Source of the DNA: Oceanicella sp. SM1341
GTDB taxonomy: Bacteria; Pseudomonadota; Alphaproteobacteria; Rhodobacterales; Rhodobacteraceae
NCBI RefSeq assembly: GCF_003448965.1
Contig: NZ_QRGC01000022.1
Coordinates: 35,505-99,504 of the forward strand
Length of the DNA: 64,000 nt
Direction of reading: 5' to 3'
Made by a program: the position numbers and the translations under genes. Under the pieces are notes generated by a model. That model searched no databases, was not told the origin of the DNA, and saw only the letters and a program-made list of their open reading frames with translations. Positions 9,032-17,000 of this stretch are shown one piece after another. Position 1 is the stretch's first letter, and the number at the start of each line of letters is the position of its first letter.

Positions 9032-10117
9032 ATGAGCCTGAAGATCGCGGTCCTTGGGGGTGGCAACGGGTCCTATGCCGCTGCAGCCGATTTCGCCGAA
9101 GCCGGCCATGACGTGCGCTGGTGGCGCCGCAATGGCGCCGATTTCCAGGCGGTGCGTGACAATGACGGGATCGACCTGATCGACCATGCCGGCACCCGCA
9201 CCGTGCCGGTGAACACCACCGACGATCTCGCCGCGGCCCTGAAGGGCGCCGAGCTCATCGTGGCGCCCACCCCGGCCTTTGCCCAGGAAGACCTCGCCCG
9301 CCGCCTCGCGCCGCTGGTCACCGACGGGCAGGTGATCTACCTGCCGCCCGGCACCTTCGGCTCCTGGCTGATGATGAAGATCATGCGCGATGCGGGCTGC
9401 ACCGCCGATGTCTCGGTGGCCGAGACCGGCACGCTGCCCTGGCTGTGCCGCAAGCAGGGCGAGGCGGCGGTGCGCATCACCACCCGCGCCTCCAGCCTGC
9501 CCACCGGCGTGATGCCGGCGAAGAACACCGAGCACGCGATCGGCCTCATCTCCGCCGCCTTCCCGGCCGAGATCGGCGCGCTCGACGACGCGCTCTCCGG
9601 CGCGCTGATGAACGCGGGGCCGATCATCCACCCGCCGCTCATCCTGATGAACGCCGGGCCCATCGAGCATTTCGACAGCTGGGACATCCACAACGAGGGC
9701 ACCCAGCCCGCCATCCGCGCCGTGCACGCGGCGCTCGACGGCGAGCGCATGGCGATCCGCGAGGCGCTCGGCTACAAGGGCCCGCATTTCCCGCTCGACG
9801 ATCATTACAACACGTCGAACTGGATGTACGGCAACCTCGCGCATGACAAGCTGGTCGACTCGGGCGACTGGCACGAGAAGCTCAACCTGCACGACCATCG
9901 CTACATGAGCGAGGATGTGGGCCTCGGCCTCGCCTTCCTCGTCTCGGTGGGCGAATGGGCCGGCGTGCCGTGCCCGGTGGCGGCGGGGCTGCTTGCCATC
10001 GCCTCCGCCGCCTCGGGCGATGATTTCCGCGCCGGCCCGCGCACCATGACGGCGCTCGGCCTCGCCGGCGTCCCGGTGGCGGACCTGCAGGCGCAGCTGC
10101 GGGACGGCATCGCATGA
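9032..10117 (+). CDS. NAD/NADP octopine-nopaline dehydrogenase-family protein
   Basis: The 361-residue enzyme has an N-terminal Rossmann fold (KIAVLGGGNGSYAAAADFAEAGHDV) and a C-terminal all-helical opine dehydrogenase domain with the conserved HPPLILMNAGPIEHF segment, whose His is the expected catalytic residue. The family reductively joins an amino acid to a 2-oxo acid, or oxidises the product back. In this catabolic setting, oxidation of an opine-like or N-substituted amino acid is more likely. GGGAG precedes the ATG. First gene of the first island operon; its stop overlaps the next start (ATGA). Confidence 0.85.
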   Translation: MSLKIAVLGGGNGSYAAAADFAEAGHDVRWWRRNGADFQAVRDNDGIDLIDHAGTRTVPVNTTDDLAAALKGAELIVAPTPAFAQEDLARRLAPLVTDGQVIYLPPGTFGSWLMMKIMRDAGCTADVSVAETGTLPWLCRKQGEAAVRITTRASSLPTGVMPAKNTEHAIGLISAAFPAEIGALDDALSGALMNAGPIIHPPLILMNAGPIEHFDSWDIHNEGTQPAIRAVHAALDGERMAIREALGYKGPHFPLDDHYNTSNWMYGNLAHDKLVDSGDWHEKLNLHDHRYMSEDVGLGLAFLVSVGEWAGVPCPVAAGLLAIASAASGDDFRAGPRTMTALGLAGVPVADLQAQLRDGIA

Positions 10118-11094
10118 GGGCGAAGATCGCCTGCATCGGCGCGGGGCGCATGGGGCGGGGCATCGCGCAATGCGTCGCCCATGCCGGCCACGAGGTGACG
10201 CTGCTCGACGCGAAGTCGCGTGACGGGGCGGCCTTCGCCGCCTTCGCCGAGGGCGCGCTGGAGGATATCCGCGGCGCGCTCATGGGCATGGTCGCGATCG
10301 GTGCCTTCGGGGCCGAGGCGGTGCCGGTGATCCTCGCGCGCGTCTCCGTGCTGCCGCTGGAGCGGGCGGCCGAGGCGCTGGCAGGCGCTGCCTTCGTCTT
10401 CGAGGGCGTGCCGGAGGTGAAGGAGCCGAAGGCGGAGGCCTTCGCGCTCTTCGACGCCCATGCCGACGCGGGCGCGGTGCTGGCCTCGACCACCTCGACC
10501 ATGCTCTCCACCGAGCTCGCCGCGCTCACGGCGCGGCCGGAAGCCTTCCTCAACGCGCATTTCCTCAACCCCGCCTTCCTGGTGCCGCTGGTGGAGGTCT
10601 CGCCGTCCGAGCGCACGTCGGCCGAGGCGCTGGCGGCGCTGAAGGGCTTCCTCGAGGCGATCGGCAAGGTGCCGGTCGTGTGCAAGGCCTCGCCGGGCTA
10701 CATCGTGCCGCGCATCCAGGCGCTGGCGATGAACGAGGCGGCGCGGCTGGTCGAGGAGGGCGTGGCCTCGGCCGAGGACGTGGACCGGGCGGTGAAATAC
10801 GGCTTCGGCTTCCGCTTCGCGGTGCTCGGCCTGCTCGAGTTCATCGACTGGGGCGGCGGCGACATCCTCTACTATGCCTCGCGCTACATGTCGCAGGCGA
10901 TGGAGGACCCGCGCTTCGAGGCACCCGCTATCGTGAAGCGCAACATGGAGGAAGGCCGCATCGGCATGAAGACCGGATCGGGCTTTCTCGACTACGAGGG
11001 CAGGGATCTCGACGCCTACCGGCAGGCCCGGATGGCAGATTTCCTGAAGATGCTCGAAGGGGCGGGCATGGTCCGGCCCCCCGTGCTCGACTGA
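10114..11094 (+). CDS. 3-hydroxyacyl-CoA dehydrogenase-family oxidoreductase
   Basis: This 326-residue protein starts with the NAD-binding motif CIGAGRMGRGIAQCVAHAGHEVTLLD and has the HCDH_N catalytic-His region ALNAHFLNPAFLVPLVEV, then the dimerisation domain SPGYIVPRIQALAMNEA. The His-plus-Glu dyad layout resembles lambda-crystallin and 3-hydroxybutyryl-CoA dehydrogenases. The substrate could be a hydroxy acid or hydroxyacyl-CoA arising from the imported compound. It is coupled to the opine dehydrogenase-like gene and followed by a TRAP transporter. Confidence 0.82.
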   Translation: MRAKIACIGAGRMGRGIAQCVAHAGHEVTLLDAKSRDGAAFAAFAEGALEDIRGALMGMVAIGAFGAEAVPVILARVSVLPLERAAEALAGAAFVFEGVPEVKEPKAEAFALFDAHADAGAVLASTTSTMLSTELAALTARPEAFLNAHFLNPAFLVPLVEVSPSERTSAEALAALKGFLEAIGKVPVVCKASPGYIVPRIQALAMNEAARLVEEGVASAEDVDRAVKYGFGFRFAVLGLLEFIDWGGGDILYYASRYMSQAMEDPRFEAPAIVKRNMEEGRIGMKTGSGFLDYEGRDLDAYRQARMADFLKMLEGAGMVRPPVLD

Positions 11095-11171
11095 CGACCA
11101 GAGAACCCCGGGCACACCGGGGCGACCCAAGCAACAGGCCCGTTCGCGGGTGTTCAGCAAGGAGTGTTACG

Positions 11172-12167
11172 ATGACCAGACTGAACCGGTTCCTGCGCAG
11201 TGCCGCCATTGCCGGCGTGCTCTCCGGCCTCGCCTTCGGCGCTGCCGCACAGGAAGTCACCCTGCGCGCCATTTCCGCCTTTCCCAAGCCGCTCTACTTC
11301 TCGCAGAGCTTCCAGAAGTTCGTCGACCTGGTGAACGAGAAGGGCGAGGGCGTGGTGCAGATCGACTTCATCGGCGGCCCGGAGATGTTCCCGCCCATGC
11401 AGCAGGTCGATGCCGTGCGCCGCGGCGTGGTCGACATGCAGTACGGGCCCGCCACCTATTACCTCGGCAAGATGCCCGAGGCCGACGCCTGGGTGGGCAT
11501 GACCGTGACCGCCTCCGAGGCGCGCGAGAACGGCGGCTTCGCGGTGATGCAGAAGGCCTTCTCCGAGAAGCTGAACGTGCAGCTGCTCGCCCATGCCGAC
11601 ACCGGCTTCAACTTCCACATCTACACGCTCCGCGCGCCCGAGCAGGCGGCCGACGGCAGCCTCGACCTCGACGGGTTCAAGATCCGCTCGCAGCCGATCT
11701 ACAAGGAATTCTTCGAGGGCATGGGCATCATCCCGGTCTCCGTGCCGGTGCCCGATGTCTACACCGGCCTCGAGCGCGGCACCTTCGACGGCTCCGGCTG
11801 GCCGATCCTGGGCATCAAGGACCTCTCCTGGGACAAGTTCCTGCGCACCCGCATCGACCCGGGCTTCTTCAACTCCGACCTCGCCGTGGTGATGAACCCG
11901 GCCAAGTGGGAGGGCCTCTCTGACGAGGCGAAGCAGATCCTCAACGAGGCCGCGGCCGAGTACGAGGCCTCCTCCACCGCCGCCGTCGAGAGCACGATCG
12001 AGGCCACCGACGCGCAGGTGCGCGAGGAGGGCATGGAGGTGATCACGCTCGAGGGCGAGGCGCGCACCAAGTTCCTCGACGCCGCCTATGACAGCGCCTG
12101 GGCGCGGATGAAGGCCTCCGGCACGCCCTACTACGAAGAGCTGCGCAAGAGCTACTACACGCGCTGA
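11172..12167 (+). CDS. TRAP transporter substrate-binding protein (DctP type)
   Basis: The 331-residue periplasmic solute-binding protein has a Sec signal peptide (hydrophobic AAIAGVLSGLAFG, cleavage near AAA-QEV). It shows typical DctP features such as VRRGVVDMQYGPATYYLGKMPE and the carboxylate-binding Arg in LDGFKIRSQPIY. An AAGGAG site precedes the ATG at 11172. The gene opens the TRAP set that extends through dctQ and dctM. The ligand is probably an organic anion; the context points to an aromatic or amino-acid-derived carboxylate. Confidence 0.9.
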   Translation: MTRLNRFLRSAAIAGVLSGLAFGAAAQEVTLRAISAFPKPLYFSQSFQKFVDLVNEKGEGVVQIDFIGGPEMFPPMQQVDAVRRGVVDMQYGPATYYLGKMPEADAWVGMTVTASEARENGGFAVMQKAFSEKLNVQLLAHADTGFNFHIYTLRAPEQAADGSLDLDGFKIRSQPIYKEFFEGMGIIPVSVPVPDVYTGLERGTFDGSGWPILGIKDLSWDKFLRTRIDPGFFNSDLAVVMNPAKWEGLSDEAKQILNEAAAEYEASSTAAVESTIEATDAQVREEGMEVITLEGEARTKFLDAAYDSAWARMKASGTPYYEELRKSYYTR

Positions 12168-12242
12168 GGCGGGCGCCGCGCGGCGGCCGGGGCGCCTCGG
12201 CGCCGCTGCCGCGGGGCGCACCCGCGCCATGCCCGGCCCGGG

Positions 12243-12305
12243 CGGGGGATGACCCCCGCGGGCCGGCCGGGCGCGGCCTTCCCGGGGGGATGCGCGCATC
12301 CCCCC
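12243..12305 (+). other. Strong stem-loops between dctP-like and dctQ-like genes
   Basis: The 196-bp spacer contains GCGGGGG-ATGA-CCCCCGC (12243-12259, positions within one base) and a perfect 22-bp palindrome with arms GGGGGGATGCG and CGCATCCCCCC (12284-12305). Such hairpins commonly keep the binding-protein mRNA in excess over the membrane subunits. That role is inferred, not shown. Confidence 0.6.
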
Positions 12306-12363
12306 GCCGCGCGGCGGGCTGCTGCCGCGCGCGATCTTCCGGGACATTCCGACGGAACGGGCC

Positions 12364-12861
12364 ATGAAAGCACTGCAGATCTATGACCGGGTCATCCTCG
12401 CCCTGGCGGTGGCGGCGGGGGCGAGCCTCGCCTTCGCCACGCTCGCCATCGTGGTGGACGTGACCCTGCGCAACACCGGCTTCCGGCCCTTCCAGTTCAC
12501 CTCGGCGGTGGTGGAATACATCATGCTCTTCGTCACCGTGGCCGCCGCGCCCTGGCTCGCGCATATCGGCGCGCATGTGGCGATCAACGCGCTGGTGTCG
12601 CGGCTGCCGGGCGGGCTGCGCAGCGTGCTCGGGCGGCTGGTGATCGCGGCCTGCGTGGCCGTGCTGGCGCTGCTCGCCTGGCGGGCCGGCGCGCTCACGG
12701 CGCAGGAATGGGCCTTCGGCTCGGTCGACATCCGCTCCATCGCCATTCCGGGCTGGCTGGCCTACGCGCTGCTCTGCGCGGGCTTTGCCTTCATGGCGCT
12801 GGAATTCCTGGTGAAGTTGCTGCGCGGCGAGACGGAAGCCGGCGGCGACGGCGCGCATTGA
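12364..12861 (+). CDS. TRAP transporter small permease (DctQ type)
   Basis: The 165-residue inner-membrane protein has four hydrophobic helices, the second being VVEYIMLFVTVAAAPWLAH. The segment VVVDVTLRNTGFRPFQFTSAVVE is typical of DctQ. It pairs with the large permease 13 bp downstream to form the Na+/solute carrier fed by the upstream binding protein. Confidence 0.9.
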   Translation: MKALQIYDRVILALAVAAGASLAFATLAIVVDVTLRNTGFRPFQFTSAVVEYIMLFVTVAAAPWLAHIGAHVAINALVSRLPGGLRSVLGRLVIAACVAVLALLAWRAGALTAQEWAFGSVDIRSIAIPGWLAYALLCAGFAFMALEFLVKLLRGETEAGGDGAH

Positions 12862-12874
12862 GGGGGGCGGGGCT

Positions 12875-14194
12875 ATGATGGAATGGTATTACGCCTTCGG
12901 GCTGATGATCGGCGCCATCCTGGTGATGATGGCGATCGGCATGCCGGTGGCGGTGGCCTTCTTCGCGGTGAACATCGCGGGGTGCTACCTGTTCATGGGG
13001 GGGATGATCGGCATCGACCAGTTCATCTCCAACGCCACCGCCTCGGTGACGAGCTTCGCGCTGGTGCCGATCCCGCTCTTTGTGATCATGGGCGAGCTGT
13101 TCTTCCACACCGGCCTCGCGATCCGGGTGTTCGACGCGCTCGACAAGTGCCTGGGCAACGTGCGCGGCCGGCTCTCCTACCTCACGGTGGCGGGCGGCAC
13201 GCTGTTTGCCACGCTCTCGGGCTCCTCGATGGCCAACACCGCCATGCTGGGCACCTCGCTCGCGCCCGAGATGACCAAGCGCGGCTACAAGCCCCACATG
13301 ATCATGGGGCCGATCCTGGCCACCGGCGGGCTCGCGATGATCATCCCGCCCTCCACGCTGGCGGTGCTGCTCGGCTCGCTGGCGCGCATCGACGTGGGCG
13401 CGCTGCTGATCGCGGGCCTGGTGCCCGGCGTGATCCTGGCGGCGATGTACGTGGCGCTCATCCGCACCCAGATCGCGCTCGACCCGGAGGCGACGCCGAA
13501 CTACGTGCCGGAGAAATCCACCCGGGGCGAGATGTTCCGCGCCCTGCTGGTGGAAGTGGCGCCCATGGGGCTGGTGATCTTCTGCGTGATCGGGCTCATC
13601 CTGCTCGGCTGGGCGACGCCCACGGAGAGCGCCGCCTTCGGCGCGCTCTCGGTGATGGTGCTCGCGGCCTGCTACGGGAGGCTGAGCCTGCGGGCGGTGG
13701 TGCTGTCGCTGCGCGGGGCGGTGGTGGTGTCGGGGATGATGTTCATGATCATCCTGGGCTCGACCACCTTCTCGCAGCTGCTCGCCTTCTCCGGCGCCTC
13801 CTCGGGGCTGATCGGCTGGGCCACGGGCTTCACCGTCTCGCCCTACGTGATGCTGCTCGCCATGGTGCTGGTGCTGATCCTGCTGGGCATGTTCATGGAC
13901 CAGCTCTCGATCATGATGCTCACCCTGCCGATCTTCATGCCGCTGATCGGCACCATGGGGTTCGACCCGATCTGGTTCGGCGTGGTGATGCTGCTGGCGC
14001 TGGAGCTGAGCCTCGCCACGCCGCCCTTCGGCATGCTGCTCTTCGTGATGCTGGGGGTGAGCCCGCCGGGCACGACCATCTCGCAGGTGGCGCGGGCGGC
14101 GCTGCCGTTCATCGGCTGCACGCTGCTGCTGATCGTGCTGCTGACGATATTCCCCGGGCTCGCCCTCTGGCTGCCCGGCATGATCGGAGGATGA
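12875..14194 (+). CDS. TRAP transporter large permease (DctM type)
   Basis: The 439-residue protein has about 12 membrane helices, with the DctM motifs GGTLFATLSGSSMANTAMLG and MIIPPSTLAVLLGSLARIDVG. The second half repeats the motif pattern as in all DctM carriers. A second in-frame ATG one codon later is equally possible. The next gene begins 7 bp after the stop, so all belong to one transcript. Confidence 0.93.
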   Translation: MMEWYYAFGLMIGAILVMMAIGMPVAVAFFAVNIAGCYLFMGGMIGIDQFISNATASVTSFALVPIPLFVIMGELFFHTGLAIRVFDALDKCLGNVRGRLSYLTVAGGTLFATLSGSSMANTAMLGTSLAPEMTKRGYKPHMIMGPILATGGLAMIIPPSTLAVLLGSLARIDVGALLIAGLVPGVILAAMYVALIRTQIALDPEATPNYVPEKSTRGEMFRALLVEVAPMGLVIFCVIGLILLGWATPTESAAFGALSVMVLAACYGRLSLRAVVLSLRGAVVVSGMMFMIILGSTTFSQLLAFSGASSGLIGWATGFTVSPYVMLLAMVLVLILLGMFMDQLSIMMLTLPIFMPLIGTMGFDPIWFGVVMLLALELSLATPPFGMLLFVMLGVSPPGTTISQVARAALPFIGCTLLLIVLLTIFPGLALWLPGMIGG

Positions 14195-14201
14195 GGACGA
14201 C

Positions 14202-14975
14202 ATGAAGATCTGGTACCAGTCCTACGTGGACGCGGAGAACGCCGGCGGCTACTGGGACGCGCTGCAGGCCCATCTCGACGCGGTGAAGGACCCCGGCACC
14301 GAGGTGGTGATCCACGGCATCACCCCGCATGACAGCTACGCCCACCCGATCGTGGAATTCCGCTGCGCGCGCGAGGTGATCTGCAACGCGGTGCGCGCCG
14401 AGCGCGAGGGCTACGACGCCTTCATCATCGGCCATTTCCAGGATGCCGGCCTCTACGAGGCGCGCTCGGTGGTCGACATCCCGGTGCTGGGCATGGGCGA
14501 GGCCTCGATGCTGCAGGCCTGCCAGCTCGGCCAGCGCTCCGGCATCGTGACCATCAACCGCCGCTACATCCCCTGGTTCCACCACCAGATCGGCAAGTAC
14601 GGGCTGCGCGAGCGGGTGACCGGCGTGCACGCGATGGACTTCCAGCCCGGCCAGATCCTCGCCGCCTTCGGCTCGGACGAGCGGCTGGGCGAGGTGGCCG
14701 GCCTGTTCGAGGCGCAGGCAAAGCCGCTGGTGCGCGACGGGGTCGACCTGCTGATCCCCGGCGGCGGCATCCCGATGCTGCTGTTCTCCCAGCTCCACGA
14801 CCACAGGGTGGACGGGGCGCCGGTGATCAACGGCATCCCCATCGTGCTCAAGCAGGCGGAGATGCAGGTGAAGCTCAAGGCGCTCACCGGGCTCGGGGTG
14901 AGCCGAACCTCCGACTTCGTGAAGCCGCCCGCCGAGGTGATCGAGGAATTCATGACCCACCCGAAGGGGCTCTGA
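14202..14975 (+). CDS. Asp/Glu/hydantoin racemase-fold protein lacking both catalytic Cys
   Basis: The 257-residue protein aligns with hydantoin racemases: [32 protein letters not shown] stands where racemases have CFGDPGL (quoted as two stretches: [14 protein letters not shown] and [13 protein letters not shown]), and [14 protein letters not shown] where they have LGCAGM. Both proton-relay cysteines are thus replaced, so two-base racemisation is not expected. A decarboxylase, isomerase or hydrolase role is possible. It is last in the operon with the opine dehydrogenase-like gene and the TRAP set, so its substrate is probably the imported solute or its product. Confidence 0.78.
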   Translation: MKIWYQSYVDAENAGGYWDALQAHLDAVKDPGTEVVIHGITPHDSYAHPIVEFRCAREVICNAVRAEREGYDAFIIGHFQDAGLYEARSVVDIPVLGMGEASMLQACQLGQRSGIVTINRRYIPWFHHQIGKYGLRERVTGVHAMDFQPGQILAAFGSDERLGEVAGLFEAQAKPLVRDGVDLLIPGGGIPMLLFSQLHDHRVDGAPVINGIPIVLKQAEMQVKLKALTGLGVSRTSDFVKPPAEVIEEFMTHPKGL

Positions 14976-15062
14976 ACACGCGCCGGGGCGGGAGCCCTCC
15001 CGCCCTGCGTCGACCCGCGCCCGTGGCCGGGCGCGCGTCTCCTGCGGTTTGGGCCGGGCCGC

Positions 15063-15149
15063 GCGTGCCGCGCGGCGGATACGAGGGGCGGGCGTGTCGC
15101 GCGGCAGGCACGAGGGGCAGGCGTGCCGCGCCGGCGAGACGCCGCGGCG
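15063..15149. repeat. 29-bp tandem repeat, about three copies
   Basis: Copies start at 15063, 15092 and 15121 with an exact 29-bp period; each begins GCGTG(C/T)CGCGC, and the third diverges after about 15 bases. The array fills the spacer just before the kynA operator. Nothing coding is visible in it. Confidence 0.75.
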
Positions 15150-15157
15150 GGATTTCG

Positions 15158-15183
15158 TTCAGGCTTGAAGCTTCAGGCTTGAA
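15158..15183. promoter_or_regulatory. Double TTCA-N4-TGAA operator before kynA
   Basis: Two identical boxes TTCAGGCTTGAA lie at 15158-15169 and 15172-15183, with centres 14 bp apart. The second box ends 52 bp before the kynA ATG, the same distance as the operator before kynU. A MarR-type repressor site is the likeliest reading. Confidence 0.7.
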
Positions 15184-15235
15184 ACTTGGCCGGAATGGCG
15201 CATTCTGGAGCCCTGCACGAGACGGGAGAGCAACG

Positions 15236-16072
15236 ATGAGCGAAGCCTACAACCCGGAGACCGAGGGCGCCCAGATGTCGTTCCGGGACAGGATGTCCTA
15301 CGGCGACTACCTGCAGCTCGACCGTATCCTCGGCGCGCAGGCGCCGCTCTCGGCCGCGCATGACGAGCTGCTGTTCATCATCCAGCACCAGACCTCGGAG
15401 CTGTGGATGCGGCTCGCGATCCACGAGATCCGGGCGGCGCGGGCCGCGGTGCGAGCGGGCGACGTGCAGCCGGCCTTCAAGATGCTCACCCGGGTGGCGC
15501 GCATCTTCGAGCAGCTCAACTCGGCCTGGGACGTGCTGCGCACCATGACGCCCAGCGAATACACCAATTTCCGCGACACGCTGGGCCAGTCCTCGGGCTT
15601 CCAGTCGGCGCAGTACCGCGAGATCGAATACCTGGTCGGCAATCGCAACAAGGCGATGCTGCGCCCGCACGAGCACCACGCGGAGGACCACGCCCGTCTC
15701 GAGGCGGAGCTGCACGAGCCCAGCCTCTACGACGAGGCGCTGCGCCTGCTCGCGCGCTCCGGCATCCCGGTGCCCGAGGAGGTGCTGGAGCGCGACGTGA
15801 CGGAGCTGCACGCCGCGCATCCCGGCGTGGTGGACGCCTGGCGCACGGTCTACGCCGACCCGGCGAAACACTGGGAGCTCTACGAGCTGGCCGAGAAGCT
15901 GGTGGATTTCGAGGACTACTTCCGCCGCTGGCGCTTCAACCACGTGACCACCGTGGAGCGGGTGATCGGCTTCAAGCGCGGCACCGGCGGCACGGCGGGG
16001 GTGACCTACCTGCGCCGGATGCTCGAGGTGGAGCTCTTCCCCGAGCTCTGGCAGGTGCGCACCGCGCTCTGA
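15236..16072 (+). CDS. kynA: Tryptophan 2,3-dioxygenase
   Basis: The 278-residue heme enzyme opens the indole ring of L-tryptophan to N-formylkynurenine. The distal-His motif [14 protein letters not shown] and the heme-ligand motif [18 protein letters not shown] are present, with [12 protein letters not shown] at the C-terminal substrate loop. Length is normal for the bacterial enzyme. The ATG at 15236 follows GGGAGAG. It appears monocistronic and converges on the arylmalonate decarboxylase-like gene. No dedicated KynB is adjacent; a cyclase-family enzyme elsewhere in the island or genome may deformylate the product. Confidence 0.96.
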   Translation: MSEAYNPETEGAQMSFRDRMSYGDYLQLDRILGAQAPLSAAHDELLFIIQHQTSELWMRLAIHEIRAARAAVRAGDVQPAFKMLTRVARIFEQLNSAWDVLRTMTPSEYTNFRDTLGQSSGFQSAQYREIEYLVGNRNKAMLRPHEHHAEDHARLEAELHEPSLYDEALRLLARSGIPVPEEVLERDVTELHAAHPGVVDAWRTVYADPAKHWELYELAEKLVDFEDYFRRWRFNHVTTVERVIGFKRGTGGTAGVTYLRRMLEVELFPELWQVRTAL

Positions 16073-16074
16073 GC

Positions 16075-16109
16075 GCCGGGCCGACGCCGCGGAGGCGGAG
16101 CGGCCCGGC
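16075..16109. terminator. Hairpin between convergent kynA and decarboxylase-like genes
   Basis: GCCGGGCC (16075-16082) pairs perfectly with GGCCCGGC (16102-16109) across a GC-rich loop. No U-tract follows, so terminator function is only probable from the convergent position. Confidence 0.4.
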
Positions 16110-16160
16110 AGATGAAACGGTCCACGGCCCCCGGCGACCGCCCGCCCGGGGCCGCCCGTG

Positions 16161-16859
16161 TCACCCCGTGACGGCCGGCTGCGACAGGCGGCGCACGGCG
16201 GCGTCGACCCCTGCGGTGGCCGAGGAGACAACGGGCAGGCCCAGCTCCTCCTGCAGTGCTTCGCAGACGGGCAGGGTGCGCAGGCCACCGCAGGAGATGA
16301 ACAGCGCCTCGGGCGCGGGCCCGGCCGCCGCCGCCTCGCGCACGGCGCGGCGGCCGAGCTCCAGCAGATCGTCCTGCGTCACGTCGAAGACCTTCTTCAC
16401 ATCCTCGATGCCGAGGGCGGCGAGCGCCCCGGTCTCGACCCCGTGCTCGGCGAGGAAGGCGACCAGCCGTTCGTTCACCGTGTCGCCATAGGCGGTGGCA
16501 AGGGCGATGCGCCGCGCCCCGGTGGCCGCGATCGCCTCCACGATGCCGGTGCTCATCGTCACCACCGGGCGGCCGCAGGCGGCGGCCACGTCGCGCGTCA
16601 GCGCCTCGTTGAAGGCCCGGCCGCGGTAGAAGGTGAGGGAGGTGCCCATCACCGCCAGCACCTCGGCGCCCTCGGCGGCAAGCCCGGCCGCGAGGCCGCC
16701 AATGCGCCCGATCACCCCGTCATAGCCCTCGGGCGTGAGGGCTTCGAGCCCCAGCCCGCGGGCGGCGAAGCGCAGGCCGGGATACATGGCCGGCCCCTCG
16801 GGAGGCACGGTGTCGGCGGCGGGCGGGACGATCATCCCGATCATCGGTGCTTGTGTCAT
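16161..16859 (-). CDS. Arylmalonate decarboxylase-like protein (Asp/Glu racemase superfamily)
   Basis: The 232-residue protein follows the pattern I recall for Bordetella arylmalonate decarboxylase: IGMIVPPAADTVPPEG, then AVMGTSLTFYRGRAFN with Gly instead of the first racemase Cys, then RRIALATAYGDTVNERL, and the single catalytic Cys in FISCGGLRTL, then PVVSSATAG. One Cys only is the hallmark of decarboxylase over racemase or maleate isomerase. The reaction would be an arylmalonate losing CO2 to give an arylacetate. The start at 16859 is chosen because a 16931 start would lie inside the operator. It diverges from kynU. Confidence 0.8.
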   Translation of the reverse strand: MTQAPMIGMIVPPAADTVPPEGPAMYPGLRFAARGLGLEALTPEGYDGVIGRIGGLAAGLAAEGAEVLAVMGTSLTFYRGRAFNEALTRDVAAACGRPVVTMSTGIVEAIAATGARRIALATAYGDTVNERLVAFLAEHGVETGALAALGIEDVKKVFDVTQDDLLELGRRAVREAAAAGPAPEALFISCGGLRTLPVCEALQEELGLPVVSSATAGVDAAVRRLSQPAVTG

Positions 16860-16922
16860 GGGCAGCAGTTTCCGCAGTTGCACGTGTTTTGGCAACTCAC
16901 ACTCTCCCGGCCCGCGATTTAG

Positions 16923-16948
16923 TTCAAACATGAAAATTCATGATTGAA
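16923..16948. promoter_or_regulatory. Double TTCA-N4-TGAA operator between the decarboxylase-like gene and kynU
   Basis: Boxes TTCAAACATGAA (16923-16934) and TTCATGATTGAA (16937-16948) are both perfect at the eight conserved positions, with centres 14 bp apart. The 14-bp core CATGAAAATTCATG (16929-16942) recurs exactly in the Rieske-operon operator. The site can serve both divergent genes and ends 52 bp before the kynU ATG. Confidence 0.75.
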
Positions 16949-17000
16949 CTAAACACCGGCCTGTCGCAGAGTTCCGTGGACCAAGGCAGGAGATACCGCG

